Below are positions 52,116 through 63,745 of a stretch of DNA of 64,000 nucleotides, piece by piece. Within the stretch, counting starts at the first letter, position 1. Each line of letters starts with the position of its first letter. The notes under the pieces are model-generated. The model did not search any database, was not told the DNA's origin, and worked only from the letters and a program-made list of their open reading frames with translations. The translations under genes and the position numbers were made by a program. This stretch comes from Loxodes magnus (taxonomy: Eukaryota; Ciliophora; Karyorelictea; Loxodida; Loxodidae), in contig CAMPDV010000255.1 in assembly GCA_946699065.1 (NCBI GenBank), positions 372,001-436,000 of the forward strand, given 5' to 3'.

Positions 52116-52935
52116 TCAATACTATCTGTAAATGTCTTCATCTGAATCAATTTCAAACTGAGATAATTCTTCTTTCTCTTCAATAAGCTCATAGAATTGT
52201 TCTTCCATCTTCTTGTAATTTTCTCCACTTTCTCTAAACAAATTCTAAGGTCATTGTTGTCCTTTTAAAGCTATTTATTCTGTTACTATTAATTACCAAG
52301 ATCTTGTTTGATTAGTGTCACACTTGAATCATCTAATATCAGCTTATTTCTGTAAATACCTCCAAAGTAGTTAAAATATAACCTCCTCGATGTTTCAAAT
52401 TCTTTACGGTGCTACTCAAGCACTCTTCTTCACTTCGGACATTACCTCCAAAAATGTCCAGCCTTTTGTCAACATTAGCAACGTTTTATTAAGGACTTTA
52501 ATTAAAATTTTTATTCTGTTTACACTTTTTCAATTTCCATTTTGTCTGCTTGAGGTTAGTTTTATTTGATTGGTAATCGAATTTCTTTAATTTTCTATTG
52601 ATTTACTTCTAGGTTTTTTACTAATAGTTCAAATTAGGAAGTTAAGGCTTCAATTTAAAACTAACTTTACTTACCAAGTCTTGATCTTCCTTTATTCTAT
52701 CTTACAAAAGAAGCCGAAGATTCAAGTTTTCCACCTTCAGGATCTATATTTCGGTATTCATTTTCTCAATTAATGAATAAAGCTAAATAATGTCTTGCTC
52801 ATGGAGTTTCTCAAGCTTTTTCAGTTTGCTAGGAAATTCAGTATTTTCCAATCCTTAACAGGAGTAGATTTATCTTTTTTGAATTCTTGGTTCTTGTTAG
52901 TTAACTGAGACTTAAGATTAATCTTTAATGCTAGA
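52116..52935 (-). CDS. Coiled-coil protein with zinc-knuckle-like motif
   Basis: Relative of the gene at 39786. The order is a Lys-rich N-terminus (LTNKNQEFKKDKSTPVKDW), a coiled coil (KLKKLEKLHEQDIIQLYSLI, TEIQILKVENLNLRLLLQ), then after a 14-nt GT...AG segment (52661-52674) ALTSQFELLVKNLEV. KMEIEKVQTEQ, RCQCWQKAGHFWRQCPKW, YFNYFGGIYRNKLIL and an acidic end (EEKEELSQFEIDSDEDIY) follow, with a TGA stop at plus 52116-52118. KMEIEK, the knuckle and GIY-NKL line up with the gene at 39.8 kb. The knuckle is C-Q-C-W-x4-H-x4-C, so the second Cys is displaced. A second short GT...AG segment (11 or 17 nt) near 52290 also seems to be removed. Start not resolved. Host gene or ORF1-like remnant; RNA binding is the likely property. 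Confidence 0.55.
52661..52674 (-). other. Candidate 14-nt intron
   Basis: GTAAGTAAAGTTAG on the minus strand, with a perfect GTAAGT donor and AG end. Removing it brings two clearly coding frames together (QDL | FQIEALTSQFELLVKNLE). The relative at 39.8 kb reads without a gap over this point. Confidence 0.6.
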
Positions 52936-53029
52936 ATTTAAGGTTTAAATTCCAGTGTTTTTTTCTATTTTTTTATTTTACTAATCTGTTAAAATTATTA
53001 ATCTTTAATTTAATTAGGATTTTAAATTT

Positions 53030-53225
53030 TTACAACCTGGAATTCAAGCAGGATATGATAAGCAGAATAAATCCTAGAAAGCGACTCACGTAGCAAGTCC
53101 TACATTGGAGGAAAAGTCAAGAAACCAGATGAAGTCTGCTCTTCAATATGAGGTGTCAGAATTTAATCCTTCTGGTCAGATAATTATGGAGTAGCTCATC
53201 AAATTTGTGCTGAACTAGTATCAAG
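53030..53225 (+). CDS. Probable exon or short gene, unnamed
   Basis: A coding-like plus-strand stretch, richer in G+C than its flanks: QPGIQAGYDKQNKSQKATHV, SPTLEEKSRNQMKSALQYEV, PSGQIIMEQLIKFVLNQYQV. No ATG start is obvious, and it runs into two TGA codons. It could be a 5' exon of the gene at 53.66 kb. No family recognised. Confidence 0.35.
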
Positions 53226-53659
53226 TTTTTTTATATATTAAGTAAAGATTTAGATGATGAGTATGTAATAAAAGTGATAGTTATTTATAGAGATATCTAT
53301 AATTATTTATTCTTAAGGTATTTGCTCTTAGCGTTTTATTTGCGATATACTACGAATATTTAATGTTCTACCTTATAGAAACTATCTTTAAATCTACATG
53401 AATTTAGTTAACTTAAAGTAATAGCAAGAAAATACAATAAAGTTAAAAATATAAGATTAATATATATTTAGAAGAAAAGAGTTAGTAGCATCATTCTAAA
53501 AGATATAGAAAATAAGCTTAATTGTTAGATACTTTTATTTAAATTGATTTAAACAGTTAACCATATTAATAAGCATCTTAGTAATCTATTATTTAAAATT
53601 ATATATAGGTAAATAAGTAAAATTGGAAGAGATTGTAGATAATATTAAATGGAACTATT

Positions 53660-54484
53660 TCCTTTTATAAAATTCATGCATGAACTTTATTTAAAAAGCT
53701 TAGTATTAATTTAGATTTCTTAGTGCTTAGCAACTGGTAAAGTAGTTTCTATAACTACTTCAGTGGCTTTGATGAAGAATGCTGTAAAAGTTAACTAAAT
53801 AGTTGAAGAGTCTAGAAGTTGTAATTTCTTAAGTTAATTACTAGGCTCTTTCTATGTACTAATTAAATCGGATATGCTTACAGTAAAATTAGAAATTATA
53901 AGAATTTACGAGTAACTAAGCTCTTGGGGTATATGGAATTGAATAGAAACTCCTTAAGTATCTGGCAGGAATTTAAATTGTGTTTAAGAGATTTGGTACA
54001 ATATTTTAATAGACATAAGATCTAAAACTAACTTCAATAAGCAAGAATTTCTTTTTTTGTGAAATAGAATCAAAAATAATTAGGTAGCTGGAGTTCAATT
54101 GGACTATAAACGCAAATCTTAAATAGGTTAAAAATTATTACTAAAGACTTTATAAAAGCATAAAATAAAGAAGCATCTTCAAAATAAAGATTGGAAGTAG
54201 AAATAACTTTTGTCACATAAGGAAATTATAATAAATTATCTATTAAAACAGGAAATGGAGAAGAGAAAAGCATATTTTGCGATAATAATAGCTTTAGAAA
54301 AATGATTGAAACTACTCCAGACGATTCTTGATTAGTCAATTAAGAATATGAAAATACTGATTATTTTAATAATGTCTTTAATTTAATTTTATTATCTAGA
54401 TATTAGGCTTTTTTGTAAGAGACATATTCGAGAAAGTAAAATATAAAAAGGAATTCAAAAGAACTTCTCTTTTTTAATTTTTGA
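53660..54484 (+). CDS. Unnamed soluble protein gene, 5' end unresolved
   Basis: One frame, in phase with ATG 53933, is well supported to its TGA (54482-54484). It contains LVLSNWQSSFYNYFSGFDEE, LLGYMELNRNSLSIWQEF, LRDLVQYFNRHKIQ, RLEVEITFVTQGNYNKLSI, GEEKSIFCDNNSFRKMIETT and ENTDYFNNVFNLILLSRYQA. If ATG 53933 is the start the protein has 183 aa, but good coding text continues upstream to about 53660. Predicted mostly alpha-helical, no membrane segment. I do not recognise the family. Confidence 0.5.
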
Positions 54485-56369
54485 TCATTCTCACAATTAT
54501 TTTTATAAATTATGTAAGCAATCTTATGCTTATTTAAATATTATATTACTAAATCTCAGCAAACAACCCATTCTTACAGTTTATATTAATTATAAAAACC
54601 AAGTTATTTTTCAATGAATCTAGGCTTATAATTTAGAGATTATTATATTATAAACATTTAATTAATATAAAAGCCTCAAATAACAACAAAAACTATCATA
54701 AGTCTTTAATTTTATAATAAAGATATTCATTTATATATTAGCAACTAAAAGTAAGTTTAAATCTTAAATTTAAATAAAGATATATTTAGAAAAATACTTA
54801 TAGCTACATAATTTATTATTTATAAACTAAGCTTAAGTAATTTAGTGCTAAAGCTGGCTTTATATATAATTAAATAATTAAATACTAAATTTCTATTATT
54901 CACTATTAATTAAATCTTTAGATATCTCTTTTTTAGCTAAAAGGGAATAAATATTAATTGCAGTTTAGTAATTTTAGGATTATAGACTTAAATTAAAATT
55001 TAGATTACAAGTAAAAAATAAATGCATATATCCTAAAATAACTTTTAAATAGCATGCATAGAGTAAATTTAATTAATTATGAATAGATTTTAATTCATAA
55101 ATAAAGTATTTTAAATAAATTCTATTAAATGTCTAGTTCATATATTTATAAACGAGTTTTACTATACGATCTAGTGACTTCCACTATATTTAAAACATTG
55201 CTTAGATAAAAAATTACCTAAATATGTAAAATTATTAGTTTTAGTTTTAATTAAATGATAAAAGTATAGACTTATATAATATTTATATTCTTAACTTATT
55301 TATTGGATCTATTCATTATTATTTTTCTATTTATAAGTGTTTTAGTTTTTATAACTATCTAAAGTTTTACAATCCAACACCTATAGTTAGAAAAAATTAC
55401 TAAAAATAATATCAAAAAAGCTAAAATGAATATGATAAATGATCTATCTGTATCCTTTTATTTTTCTATAAGCTATTAATAGTATTTTTAATCTTAATCC
55501 TTAGTAAAATCTGCTTAAATTATAAAAAATCTATAAATTCACTATATTTATTAGATCACAACTTCATTGCCTTTACCTTGTAATCTGTATTTATAATAGA
55601 ACTCAACGATAAGGAGAAAGTACTCTAATAAAATAAGTATTTAAATGATTATGTTACATAGTCAGAAACAAAAGTTGTATTAATAGCTAAAATATAAAGG
55701 AAATAATAAAACTTAAAATAGAATTAAGAAATGTATTTATCTAGCTTTAACACTTTAGTATTTTAAACCAAGTATTTAGAATTATTATTTCAGATTTATT
55801 AAATTAAATTAACTAAAAGTTATAACTAAACATACTGAGATTGTTAGTTTGTTATTATAAAATATAAACAGATATCATATTAAAGCTGAACTATTATAAG
55901 CAGCTAGCCTATATTACTAAGCTAATTATTTTAAAAAGTATAGAAGATAAATAAACCTAATATTTAGATTATCTTCGAATAAAGCTTTACCTTATTATAC
56001 TTCTTAATTAGGGAAATTTATTATAAAATTATAATAATTAACTTTAGTAATTTATTCAAACCTCTTTATATGTCTCACATTTACTAAAGAACATTAATGT
56101 ACTATATTATTACGTATAAGCAATAGCTTAGTACAGAACATAGTAGAAAGTATATAAAGTTATAAAGAAACTAGCAAATACCTTTTCTTTATTTACTTTG
56201 CAATTAATTAGAGATATTTACTTTTTCTAAATTTAGGCTTATTTATTAAGTCAGAGAAATATAAAAACATTGGTATATATTATTAAGCACAATATACTAA
56301 ATTATCTAAAGAAGTAATGGATTAGCAGGACGAATATATAAATTAATTAATTATAATATAGCATAAGAA
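54485..56369. other. AT-rich intergenic DNA
   Basis: No gene recognised. Confidence 0.45.
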
Positions 56370-56800
56370 GAAAAATACGCTGTTATATTCGTCAAAAGTA
56401 GCATCATTATAAAAGATGCTGATGAAGAAACCTAATTTATGAAAGAATAAAAGAAACATAATTAAAAATTTACTTTAAATAAGAACAATTTAATCAGGAC
56501 TAAAAGAAAAGAAAAATTTTTAATATTAAATTATGCAATTTTAAAAATAACTTTTAGATGAAATTGATTCAGCTGTCAAGTCCAAATTATAAATAAGGAT
56601 GGCGAACTAATAAAATCCTAAACCATCCTTAAGTTCAAGAGAAGACGAATTTATGATTACTGGATGTAAGGCCAGCTTTTGGAATATTTAACTCCTTTTG
56701 ACTTTAACTTGTTATCTTTTTAAATCTACTAGGATTAAAATTTTGATATCAGTAGAAGAATTTTTGATTATGTCTTTAATATTTTATCTCTTGGGGTAAT
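56370..56800 (+). CDS. Possible gene fragment, unnamed
   Basis: Coding-like text in one frame: IIIKDADEETQFMKEQKKHN, NLIRTKRKEKFLILNYAI, VQIINKDGELIKSQTILKF, KRRRIYDYW, LLEYLTPFDFNLLSF, ISRRIFDYVFNILSLGVIY. In this code any AT-rich frame stays open, so only composition supports it. No motif recognised, no clear start or stop. Confidence 0.3.
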
Positions 56801-57524
56801 TTATTTAAAAATTGAAATTTAGTAATGAAATTTACAAATTATATTAATTTCTAACTTAAAAAAAACTGAACAAATATAAAAATCACTAGATAATTTTCAT
56901 TATTGCAAGATTAAACTACTAATTGAAAGTTACCTCTTGTCTTTTTGCTTATTTAAAAGTAAAATTTTAAAATATTTTAAAATCCTTAATAAGCTTCACA
57001 AATGATATAATCTTTTTAATTAATATATGCAATTATTATATTAAATTATGCAGATTTTCGTAATATAGAGATTAATAATAACTTCTTGATTTATATGAAT
57101 ATAAAGAGCTTTAAATAAAATTCTATATGAATTCTATTAATTAGTGCTTTATCTAATTAATATCTTATGCTTTTTTTCTTCTTAATAAGTATGTTTAAGA
57201 TATACCAACTTCACTAGAATATAATAATTCAGTTACTAAAAGCCTTCTCTTGTCTATTCTATATTTTCATATAACTTTTATTTCATTTAACTTTCTTTTC
57301 TCTTTGATTTATCTACACTTTAAGTAATAATACCTAATTAAATACTTTGAAGAGATTATTTTCACCATGAAGATCCTTAATTCTGATAATAGTGAAATCT
57401 TATATAATTATTATAGAAATTATTATTTTAGGATATGATCTCCTTATTGTTTTTCAATAGAGATAGAATAAATGAAAGAAATATTTAATTTGCTATTTTT
57501 AAAGTTCATTAGAAGCTAAATCTC
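56801..57524. other. AT-rich intergenic DNA
   Basis: Downstream of the transporter gene; nothing recognised. Confidence 0.45.
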
Positions 57525-58667
57525 TCATTCTTTTTTTAGATCTTCTTTGGTTTCTTTCTACTTTTATTTTCTCTTCACTTGCTCACTAATCACTGAAGTT
57601 ATGTATATACCACTTAAAATTGCTACTCCTCCTAGAATTGCAAGTAGGCCGGGGAATGGTTCCATGCCAGCTATTCATACAATAATTGGAGATAGTATAG
57701 GTGTTATCAGTAACGAAGTTGTTACTACAAGCGAGCCAAACCAATCTAATGTTTTAACTACTGAAAAACTAGGTGGACCTGTAATTAATCCCATTGCAAA
57801 ACTGTACCAAAACCACTTGTCAGTAAAACATCCAAAAACAGCTACATCTTCACCAAACAATGTACAACCCTCAAAAATAAGTGAGTAAGATGTGAAAAAT
57901 ATAAAATTTAGAAAGCTTCTCATTCATACCATCGATCAAAATGGATATTTTATTTCTCTTAGATACTAGTTATTAAGATAGAAAACTCCTGCAAAAAAAG
58001 AACTGAAAAAGGCAACTAAATCTCCATAAAGTAACTTTTGTAAAAAAGGAATGTTTTGAGTATCATGTTCTGATCTTGTAGTTTCTTAAATAGCTATAAA
58101 GCATCCTAATATAGCTAATAGACTCCCAGCTACTTCATACATTATCACTTTTTTCCCTGTGCACAAGTATCACAGAATAATAAATATAGGTGTAATACAT
58201 GCGATAAGGTTTGTATTAGCTACAGTTGTATAGCCAAGACTGAATGAAAATGAACCCAAACGTAAGCTATTAAAAACCGACGTCGAAACTACAAAAATTA
58301 AGCTTTTCTTGTTCATCAACTTTATTTTATCACTTGCATTTAGATTAGCATTTTCATAAATAAAGAAAGGAGTTAAGATCAATGTAATAAAAATTTATCT
58401 TCAATTAGTTTTGTTAATGGAAGGAAGTCCTTGAAAATAATCGACAAAAAGAGAAAAAGTATTTCCAAAGAATATGGTATAAATCAGAACAACTCAGGAA
58501 TACCAGTAAACTTATTTAACATTCTACTTATTCGTTTGCATATCCTTTTTATCTAAATCTCTTTAGTCGTTCAATTTTTCAACTTTAGTGTTTTGAGTAC
58601 TTTACTCCCCTTAATTTTTTCCTATTTATATCTCTTAATGCAGGTTGTACTCAATCTTACTATCCAT
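57525..58667 (-). CDS. EamA/DMT-type transporter
   Basis: 380 aa in one frame from ATG 58667 to TGA. A polar N-terminal tail of about 75 residues (LNDQRDLDKKDMQTN) is followed by about ten hydrophobic segments: WVVLIYTIFFGNTFSLFVDY, a segment at IFITLILTPFFIY, then FSLGYTTVANTNLIACITPI. The last is close to the usual DMT helix 3-4 signature (TSVAN-T-L...-P-F). Later come VAGSLLAILGCFIAI, LLYGDLVAFFSSFFAGVFY, GPPSFSVVKTLDWFGSLVVT, SPIIVWIAG and FPGLLAILGGVAILSGIYIT. This is the two-fold EamA repeat of drug/metabolite transporters (also SLC35-like). It ends in a Lys-rich cytoplasmic tail. Four Trp are read from TGA and several Gln from TAA/TAG. The substrate cannot be told. No intron. Open frames on the plus strand here are shadows. 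Confidence 0.8.
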
Positions 58668-59169
58668 TTATTTAATAATTGATGTAAAATACAACTTGAA
58701 ATAATCTATTCTAAAGGAATTTATTATATATTGGATTTAATTAATATAAAGTTTCAACTAGTAAATTTTATGAAAGTCTTGCTTATCTATAAATTTATTG
58801 TTCTTTTATCCTAATTTATCATTAAGCAAAATTTATACTATTGATTATTTATAATGATATATCTCTTAAACCTTTGAATACATTCTTATTTGTTTAATTT
58901 CTTGTTTATTTATAATTTATTTTCCTTTGCTAAACTTATTAAATAAGATTTTCTATTTACACCATGCTCTATATATTTACCTAAATTACTTTCTTATCTA
59001 AGAGAATAATTAGCTAAGCTTCATTTAATTTTATTCTTTTAATATAAACCAAAAGTTTAGAAACATTTTATAGTGGTATAAAGCAAGAAGATTAGTTATA
59101 AGAGAAATTTTCCTTTTAGAATAGTGAAATTATCAAATTATTAAATCCTTTTAATTTTTCCTTCATATA
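58668..59169. other. Intergenic region between divergent genes
   Basis: AT-rich, about 500 bp. It should hold the promoters of the transporter (minus) and the gene at 59170 (plus). No motif recognised. Confidence 0.5.
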
Positions 59170-60310
59170 ATGCAAAAAAATAAGCATATAACTAAAAATA
59201 ACGAAGCCGAAAAAGACTTAGCTCTTATTGCTTAATTCTTGAATAGTTGAATACATCAAACTAATATACTTTAATTTATAAATCAAAAGAACATATCACT
59301 AAAGCTATTTCGATTCTATCTAAGTATGAAGCTATATCTTCGTATATCTTACAACCACTTTGTAGAATTTTTGTTTTACCTAAAGGTGATATTACGTCTA
59401 AGACTAATTAACAGGGTTTTAAGAATGATAAATGAAATAACTATTCTTATAGTTTAATATCAAGAATGGACTTTGAATTTTCTTAATCAAGGTTTTAGGA
59501 GTCTTTTTTATTTTTTAAGCTGTTTTCCATTTTTCCACTTGGAAACAATGAAGTTCATATACTTTTAACTTTATATTAAAATAAATCAGCTAAGAGAATC
59601 CAGACTGAGATATAGCGTTTTTAATCTCAAAATGTAGTTAGCACAATTTGGTATATCATAGACATTTAAGCAAAAGCCTCCAATTATACTAAAACAAAGC
59701 TTAAACAGGACGCAATTTAAAATAATTTAGCAAATACATAAATAAAATATTAATCAGAAGTTCTTATAGGAATTATTCTAAAGAAATTAACTTATGTCTA
59801 CGGAGACAAATATATCATTTAAAAAAGAATAATTAAAGTACTTTCCCTTAGGTAATTTATATGAAATTTAATAAATACCTTATCTAAGAGATTATTTCTA
59901 TTTATAAGCTGAAAGTATACTATATAATTTTTAAATTTAACTTAGTTTACTTCTTATTCCAAACTAATTCAATACAGTTAAGATTTTGATGAATAAAAGC
60001 ACATATTCAGTTGCTTTTACTTTAGCGATAATTTTAAGGAATTTATGAGTTATAAAATGATTACAGGAAACAATTAATAAACCTTAATTTTAAAAGACTA
60101 AAGTTACATTAGCCAAAACTTCACTATAATTAAATTCCTAAAATTAACAGTTTATCAAAATATTTCAGAAGGAGTTTCTTAATGCGCTTAGAGATTTAAA
60201 AATTTAAAAAGCAAAATTAAATAAATTCCTTAGGTGAAGAAGAGTTTAATGAAAAAAATGTAATTGGAAATATATAGCAAGATGATTATGATTATGATTT
60301 TGATATTTGA
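59170..60310 (+). CDS. Unnamed gene, probably with short introns
   Basis: ATG 59170 opens MQKNKHITKNNEAEKDLALI. The main frame then reads HITKAISILSKYEAISSYIL, PLCRIFVLPKGDITSKTN, ISRMDFEFSQSRFQESFLFF, LGNNEVHILLTLY, NVVSTIWYIIDIQAKASN, VLIGIILKKLTYVYGDKYII and FKEFMSYKMITGN. A third frame ends with NSLGEEEFNEKNVIG and DDYDYDFDI before TGA 60308-60310. The joins fit GT...AG segments of about 44 nt (59235-59278) and 20 nt (near 60173), which are not proven. Mixed hydrophobic text but no regular TM pattern; acidic C-terminus. No family recognised. Confidence 0.45.
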
Positions 60311-60429
60311 TAAGCATAAATTTTTAGTTTTAGCTTCATTTTTGTGATTACTTCCAAGTAGCTATGCAATTATGTACAATATTACTAAATATTAAAACCT
60401 TTATAATTTATTATTATTATTATTAAAAG

Positions 60430-61265
60430 TACATTAAAGAATACTCCTCCTGAGCGATACCAGTTTTCTTTCTCTAATATTGGGTTTAAATAATTTCCTC
60501 TTGTAAATTTAACTCTACAGGTTAAAGAACATTTTATTATAATACTACGATCTTTCTTGGCCTGAGCTATTATTTTCTTCGTTCTTTATCATAATTCAGT
60601 ACATTTCTTCACAGTAAGCTTTTTATCTTTTTTAAAACTTTGTATAAGCAATATAAGCGCTTGCCACTTCTTCAAATGTAATATTTTTCTTTATCTTTAA
60701 ATTTTATTATTTTTTTGGGAAGAGTTTGGAAAGACAAGAAAGATGGATCTTCCCCTATTTCCATTGCCACTGCAAGAAATACATTTGTCTGTTAAAATGT
60801 CGAGAGTTCGAGCTTCTATTTACTATTGCATTGACTAAGATTCATATCTTTATTATTCCGAAAACTAGTCAGTTTTTTTAAGTAATGTCATAATGAATGT
60901 ACATTCCTTAGTAAGATCCCTGAATAAACATGATAAGGGACGTATTTTTTCACCTTAAGGTGTGAACTTCCACCTTTAGTTCATCTAACACAATTACAAG
61001 CGAGGTACTGTTTGAGTAATACTCAAGCTTTGTCTTTTCATTTATAGATTTAGTTTCTTAAGTTTTCTTTAGTTGAGGAAGTCTCTTCCTCATATAAAAC
61101 TGCCAATAATATTTAAAGAGCGTTTTCCATTCTCTTCTTAGGATAGGCAGTGGTTTTTTCTATTTCTATTGTCTCTTACGCTACTTTTTTCTTCTTGTTT
61201 AGAATGAGAAGAATTTTTTCTTCAATCTTGATATTTTTTAACTAGCTTAATTAAGAACCCAGTAA
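60430..61265 (-). CDS. Unnamed basic protein gene with Cys pair
   Basis: Minus-strand coding text. The first readable part is IEIEKTTAYPKKRMENALQI and LLAVLYEEETSSTKENL. Another frame gives LEYYSNSTSLVIVLDELKVE. The last and longest frame has MTLLKKTDQFSEQQRYESQS, LDILTDKCISCSGNGNRGRS, LKKWQALILLIQSFKKDKKL, VKKCTELWQRTKKIIAQAKK and YLNPILEKENWYRSGG. The Cys-x2-Cys pair hints at zinc binding. VIVLDE could be part of a DDE transposase fold, but I see no second or third catalytic block and do not claim it. Frames change, so introns or damage are present. Convergent with the gene at 59170. Confidence 0.4.
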
Positions 61266-61599
61266 AAAGATTATAAAGTATAAAGATACTCGCTTGCTTG
61301 CAATAAATGCTTTTTCTTTTTCTTTCTTGAATTATAACTCTTAGTAGTATCTTTTTTTAATTTTGGCTTATTTATTAAATTAAAGAAATAAAATAAGCAT
61401 TTCATTATTACTAACTGAAAGGCTAAGGAAGTCTTAAGTCTTATATACTTAAGAAACTAACAAGGGCTTATATGAATTAGACATAAAAATGTTTAGTTAG
61501 TTTATACTTATTAAGAATTTAATTTGAAAGAGAAGAGAAAAAGCATAAAGCTATTATAAAATAAATAAGTATATTAATAGAATAAATAAGTTAAGACTT

Positions 61600-63390
61600 A
61601 AGTTAATAGCTAGAATAAGGAAACTTTAGTAATCAAATTTTTAGTTTGAAATCAGATTAAATAGATTCAGAAAAATACTGTAGAGAATTCTGAATAGATT
61701 TTATTCTTTTGCATGGAAATTATCTTATAAAATTAATAAAATAGAATCTTTATAACTACAATCCTGGACTTGTAATTAAAAAACGATCTATAGGAATAAA
61801 TTCTTGTTTAGAAACTTTAGCTTTTTAAAAGGTCTATTAAAATGAGCTTAATGTTAAAAAATTAGAAGAGAAGTAATTCTTTTATTCACTGCATAAATAG
61901 AAATTTATTGACGGTATTAGTATCATCAAAATTCCTTTAATAATTGATAAAAGCATTCCAAGAATTTCAAATCTAAAAAAACTTTACGAACTTGATAATA
62001 TAGAAACTGGAGTATTATAAGAATTATTTAGTTAATATAGTTATTTTAGAGAAGTAAGAGAAGACGAAAATTAGTACTACAGAGCAGTTGGATTTGCATT
62101 TTAAGAGCTTTTCTGTAAACCGATAAATAGTATTAAAGGTTTATAAATCTTGATAATAATGCTAAAGAGGAAAATAATTACTTTAATTACAAGGAAAAAT
62201 ATGAAAATTTAAGAATTAGATAAGTTAAAATTTTAGATTGGATTGTAAAATGTCTTGTGTGAATTATATCTTATGAAAGAATAGTCTCTTACTAATAAAA
62301 AATATTAAACCAAAATGAAGATATTTTAGACAATGCAGTTTATTGGAAACTAAGGGAATTTATGGAAATTTCTTGTGACATAATGAAAAAAATACTTAGA
62401 AAATTCTGAAAAAGAGAGATAAAAATTAAGTTATAAGCAAACATGTTTAAAATATTTAAATTATCACATAATGTAGATGATTATAATCTTTAGCTTTAGT
62501 TTTAGGTATTTAAATTAAAATAAAGCTAGTGTTCTCTTATAAATTTTCTAAACAATATATAGGAACAGGTAAATTAGCTTATCTGTATTTTCTTAAATAA
62601 GAAAAAGAAAAAGTTTTGTATTCAGTATTAAAGCTTTCAAGATATTAAAAACTAGATTTCAGTTTGAAAGGAAATAACAGAATCTAATAAAGTGAAGCAA
62701 AATCCTATTTAGAAATAAAAAGCACTATCACAATATCTCTTAGAAATATAAAATCTATTACTATGCTTGAATTACTGAAATAAATAAGAGAAAAGTTAAT
62801 TTATTACGCTCTAACAAAATCTTTATTTTTAGCAAGAGTTATTTTAAGAATTATGTTTAGAAATAGATTCAGGTTGGTAAAATGAAAATAGAAAACTAAT
62901 AACTAGACTTTGATTTAGAGTATCTTTAATAAAACTGTGGTTAAGTACTTACTAATGTAAGATGTAGAAATTTTATATATACTAGAAATTTTATTGCAAG
63001 TATTTAAAAAAGCTTCCAAAATTTCGTTTAAAGAAAGAATCTTAAAAATTGAGCAATATCTCATAAAATGCAAAAAATGTTTTTAAAATACTTAAAAGAA
63101 ATAAGAGATTATTAAATTTGATTAGAAATGCAAAGTATGCTTAAACATAAAGAAACAGAGGCTAATTGCGCTAGTTGGAATAAAACTTGGGATTAATTTA
63201 ATTTAGATTAAAGTTCAATAAGGATTAGCTTTAATAAAAATTAAAGACTAAACTTTCAAATATTAAGTTAAATTTAAATTAATATAGATAATTTCTTATC
63301 AATTTGCTTAGTTTTTAAAGATGATATTTTAAGCGTAGTTTACTTAATTTATTAGCTATACTCCAACTGAAATAGTGAACTAATAAAGAT
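61600..63390 (+). CDS. Otubain-like protein lacking the catalytic Cys
   Basis: The middle part fits peptidase C65 (otubain): IPRISNLKKLYELDNIETGV, LQELFSQYSYFREVRED and ENQYYRAVGFAFQELF, against the family's D-G-N-C-F-Y-R-A. The nucleophile Cys is Gln, written TAG at 62072-62074, so it should be inactive as a deubiquitinase. Upstream text (EKYCREFWIDFILLHGNYLI, IKKRSIGINSCLETL) is unassigned. After a frame change come NNYFNYKEKYENLRIRQV and VYWKLREFMEIS, then VDDYNL as in the otubain C-terminal region. A later part (LKIEQYLIKCKKC, then KFDQKCKVCLNIKK) has two Cys-x2-Cys pairs. The start is not found; the 3' end reaches the SINE at 63.4 kb. Pseudoenzyme or decaying gene. Confidence 0.5.
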
Positions 63391-63421
63391 TAATTTTTCT
63401 TCTTCGTATTTTCTTTTATAT

Positions 63422-63745
63422 AAATAAATAAATAATAAACAAATTTGATTATAGAGCGCGTAGCACTCTCATTGGTGCGCAGCTCTTTAAAAAAAATGTT
63501 TCATACTGACAAGAGTGTTTTTTACTGATAAAATTATCAGATACTGATAGACCTTGTTCAATACTGGTATAATTATTCAGTACTGATAAAAATGTTCAAT
63601 ACTGATATAATTTTAGAATACTCGTAATCTTTAATACTTGTTGGAGGTCCAAGGACTTGACAGGATTGTGTCTCATTGCATCACCAAAGCAGAGGACGAC
63701 ATGTGTCAATTATGGGTACTTAAATTCCCCACCTCTGATGAATTA
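63422..63745 (-). mobile_element. 5S-like SINE, second copy, one module
   Basis: Nearly identical over about 320 bp to 49155-49470: LINE-type hairpin at 63447-63487, ATACTGATAAAATT-rich body, then the module ending CATCAGAGGTGGGGAATTTA (minus strand). The upstream module of the other copy is missing; it is cut exactly at the module border. Few differences, so both are recent. Confidence 0.75.

Noticed and set aside
57547-57888. Plus-strand 113-codon open frame
   Set aside because: Shadow of the minus-strand EamA/DMT transporter, which runs 381 codons with regular TM segments.
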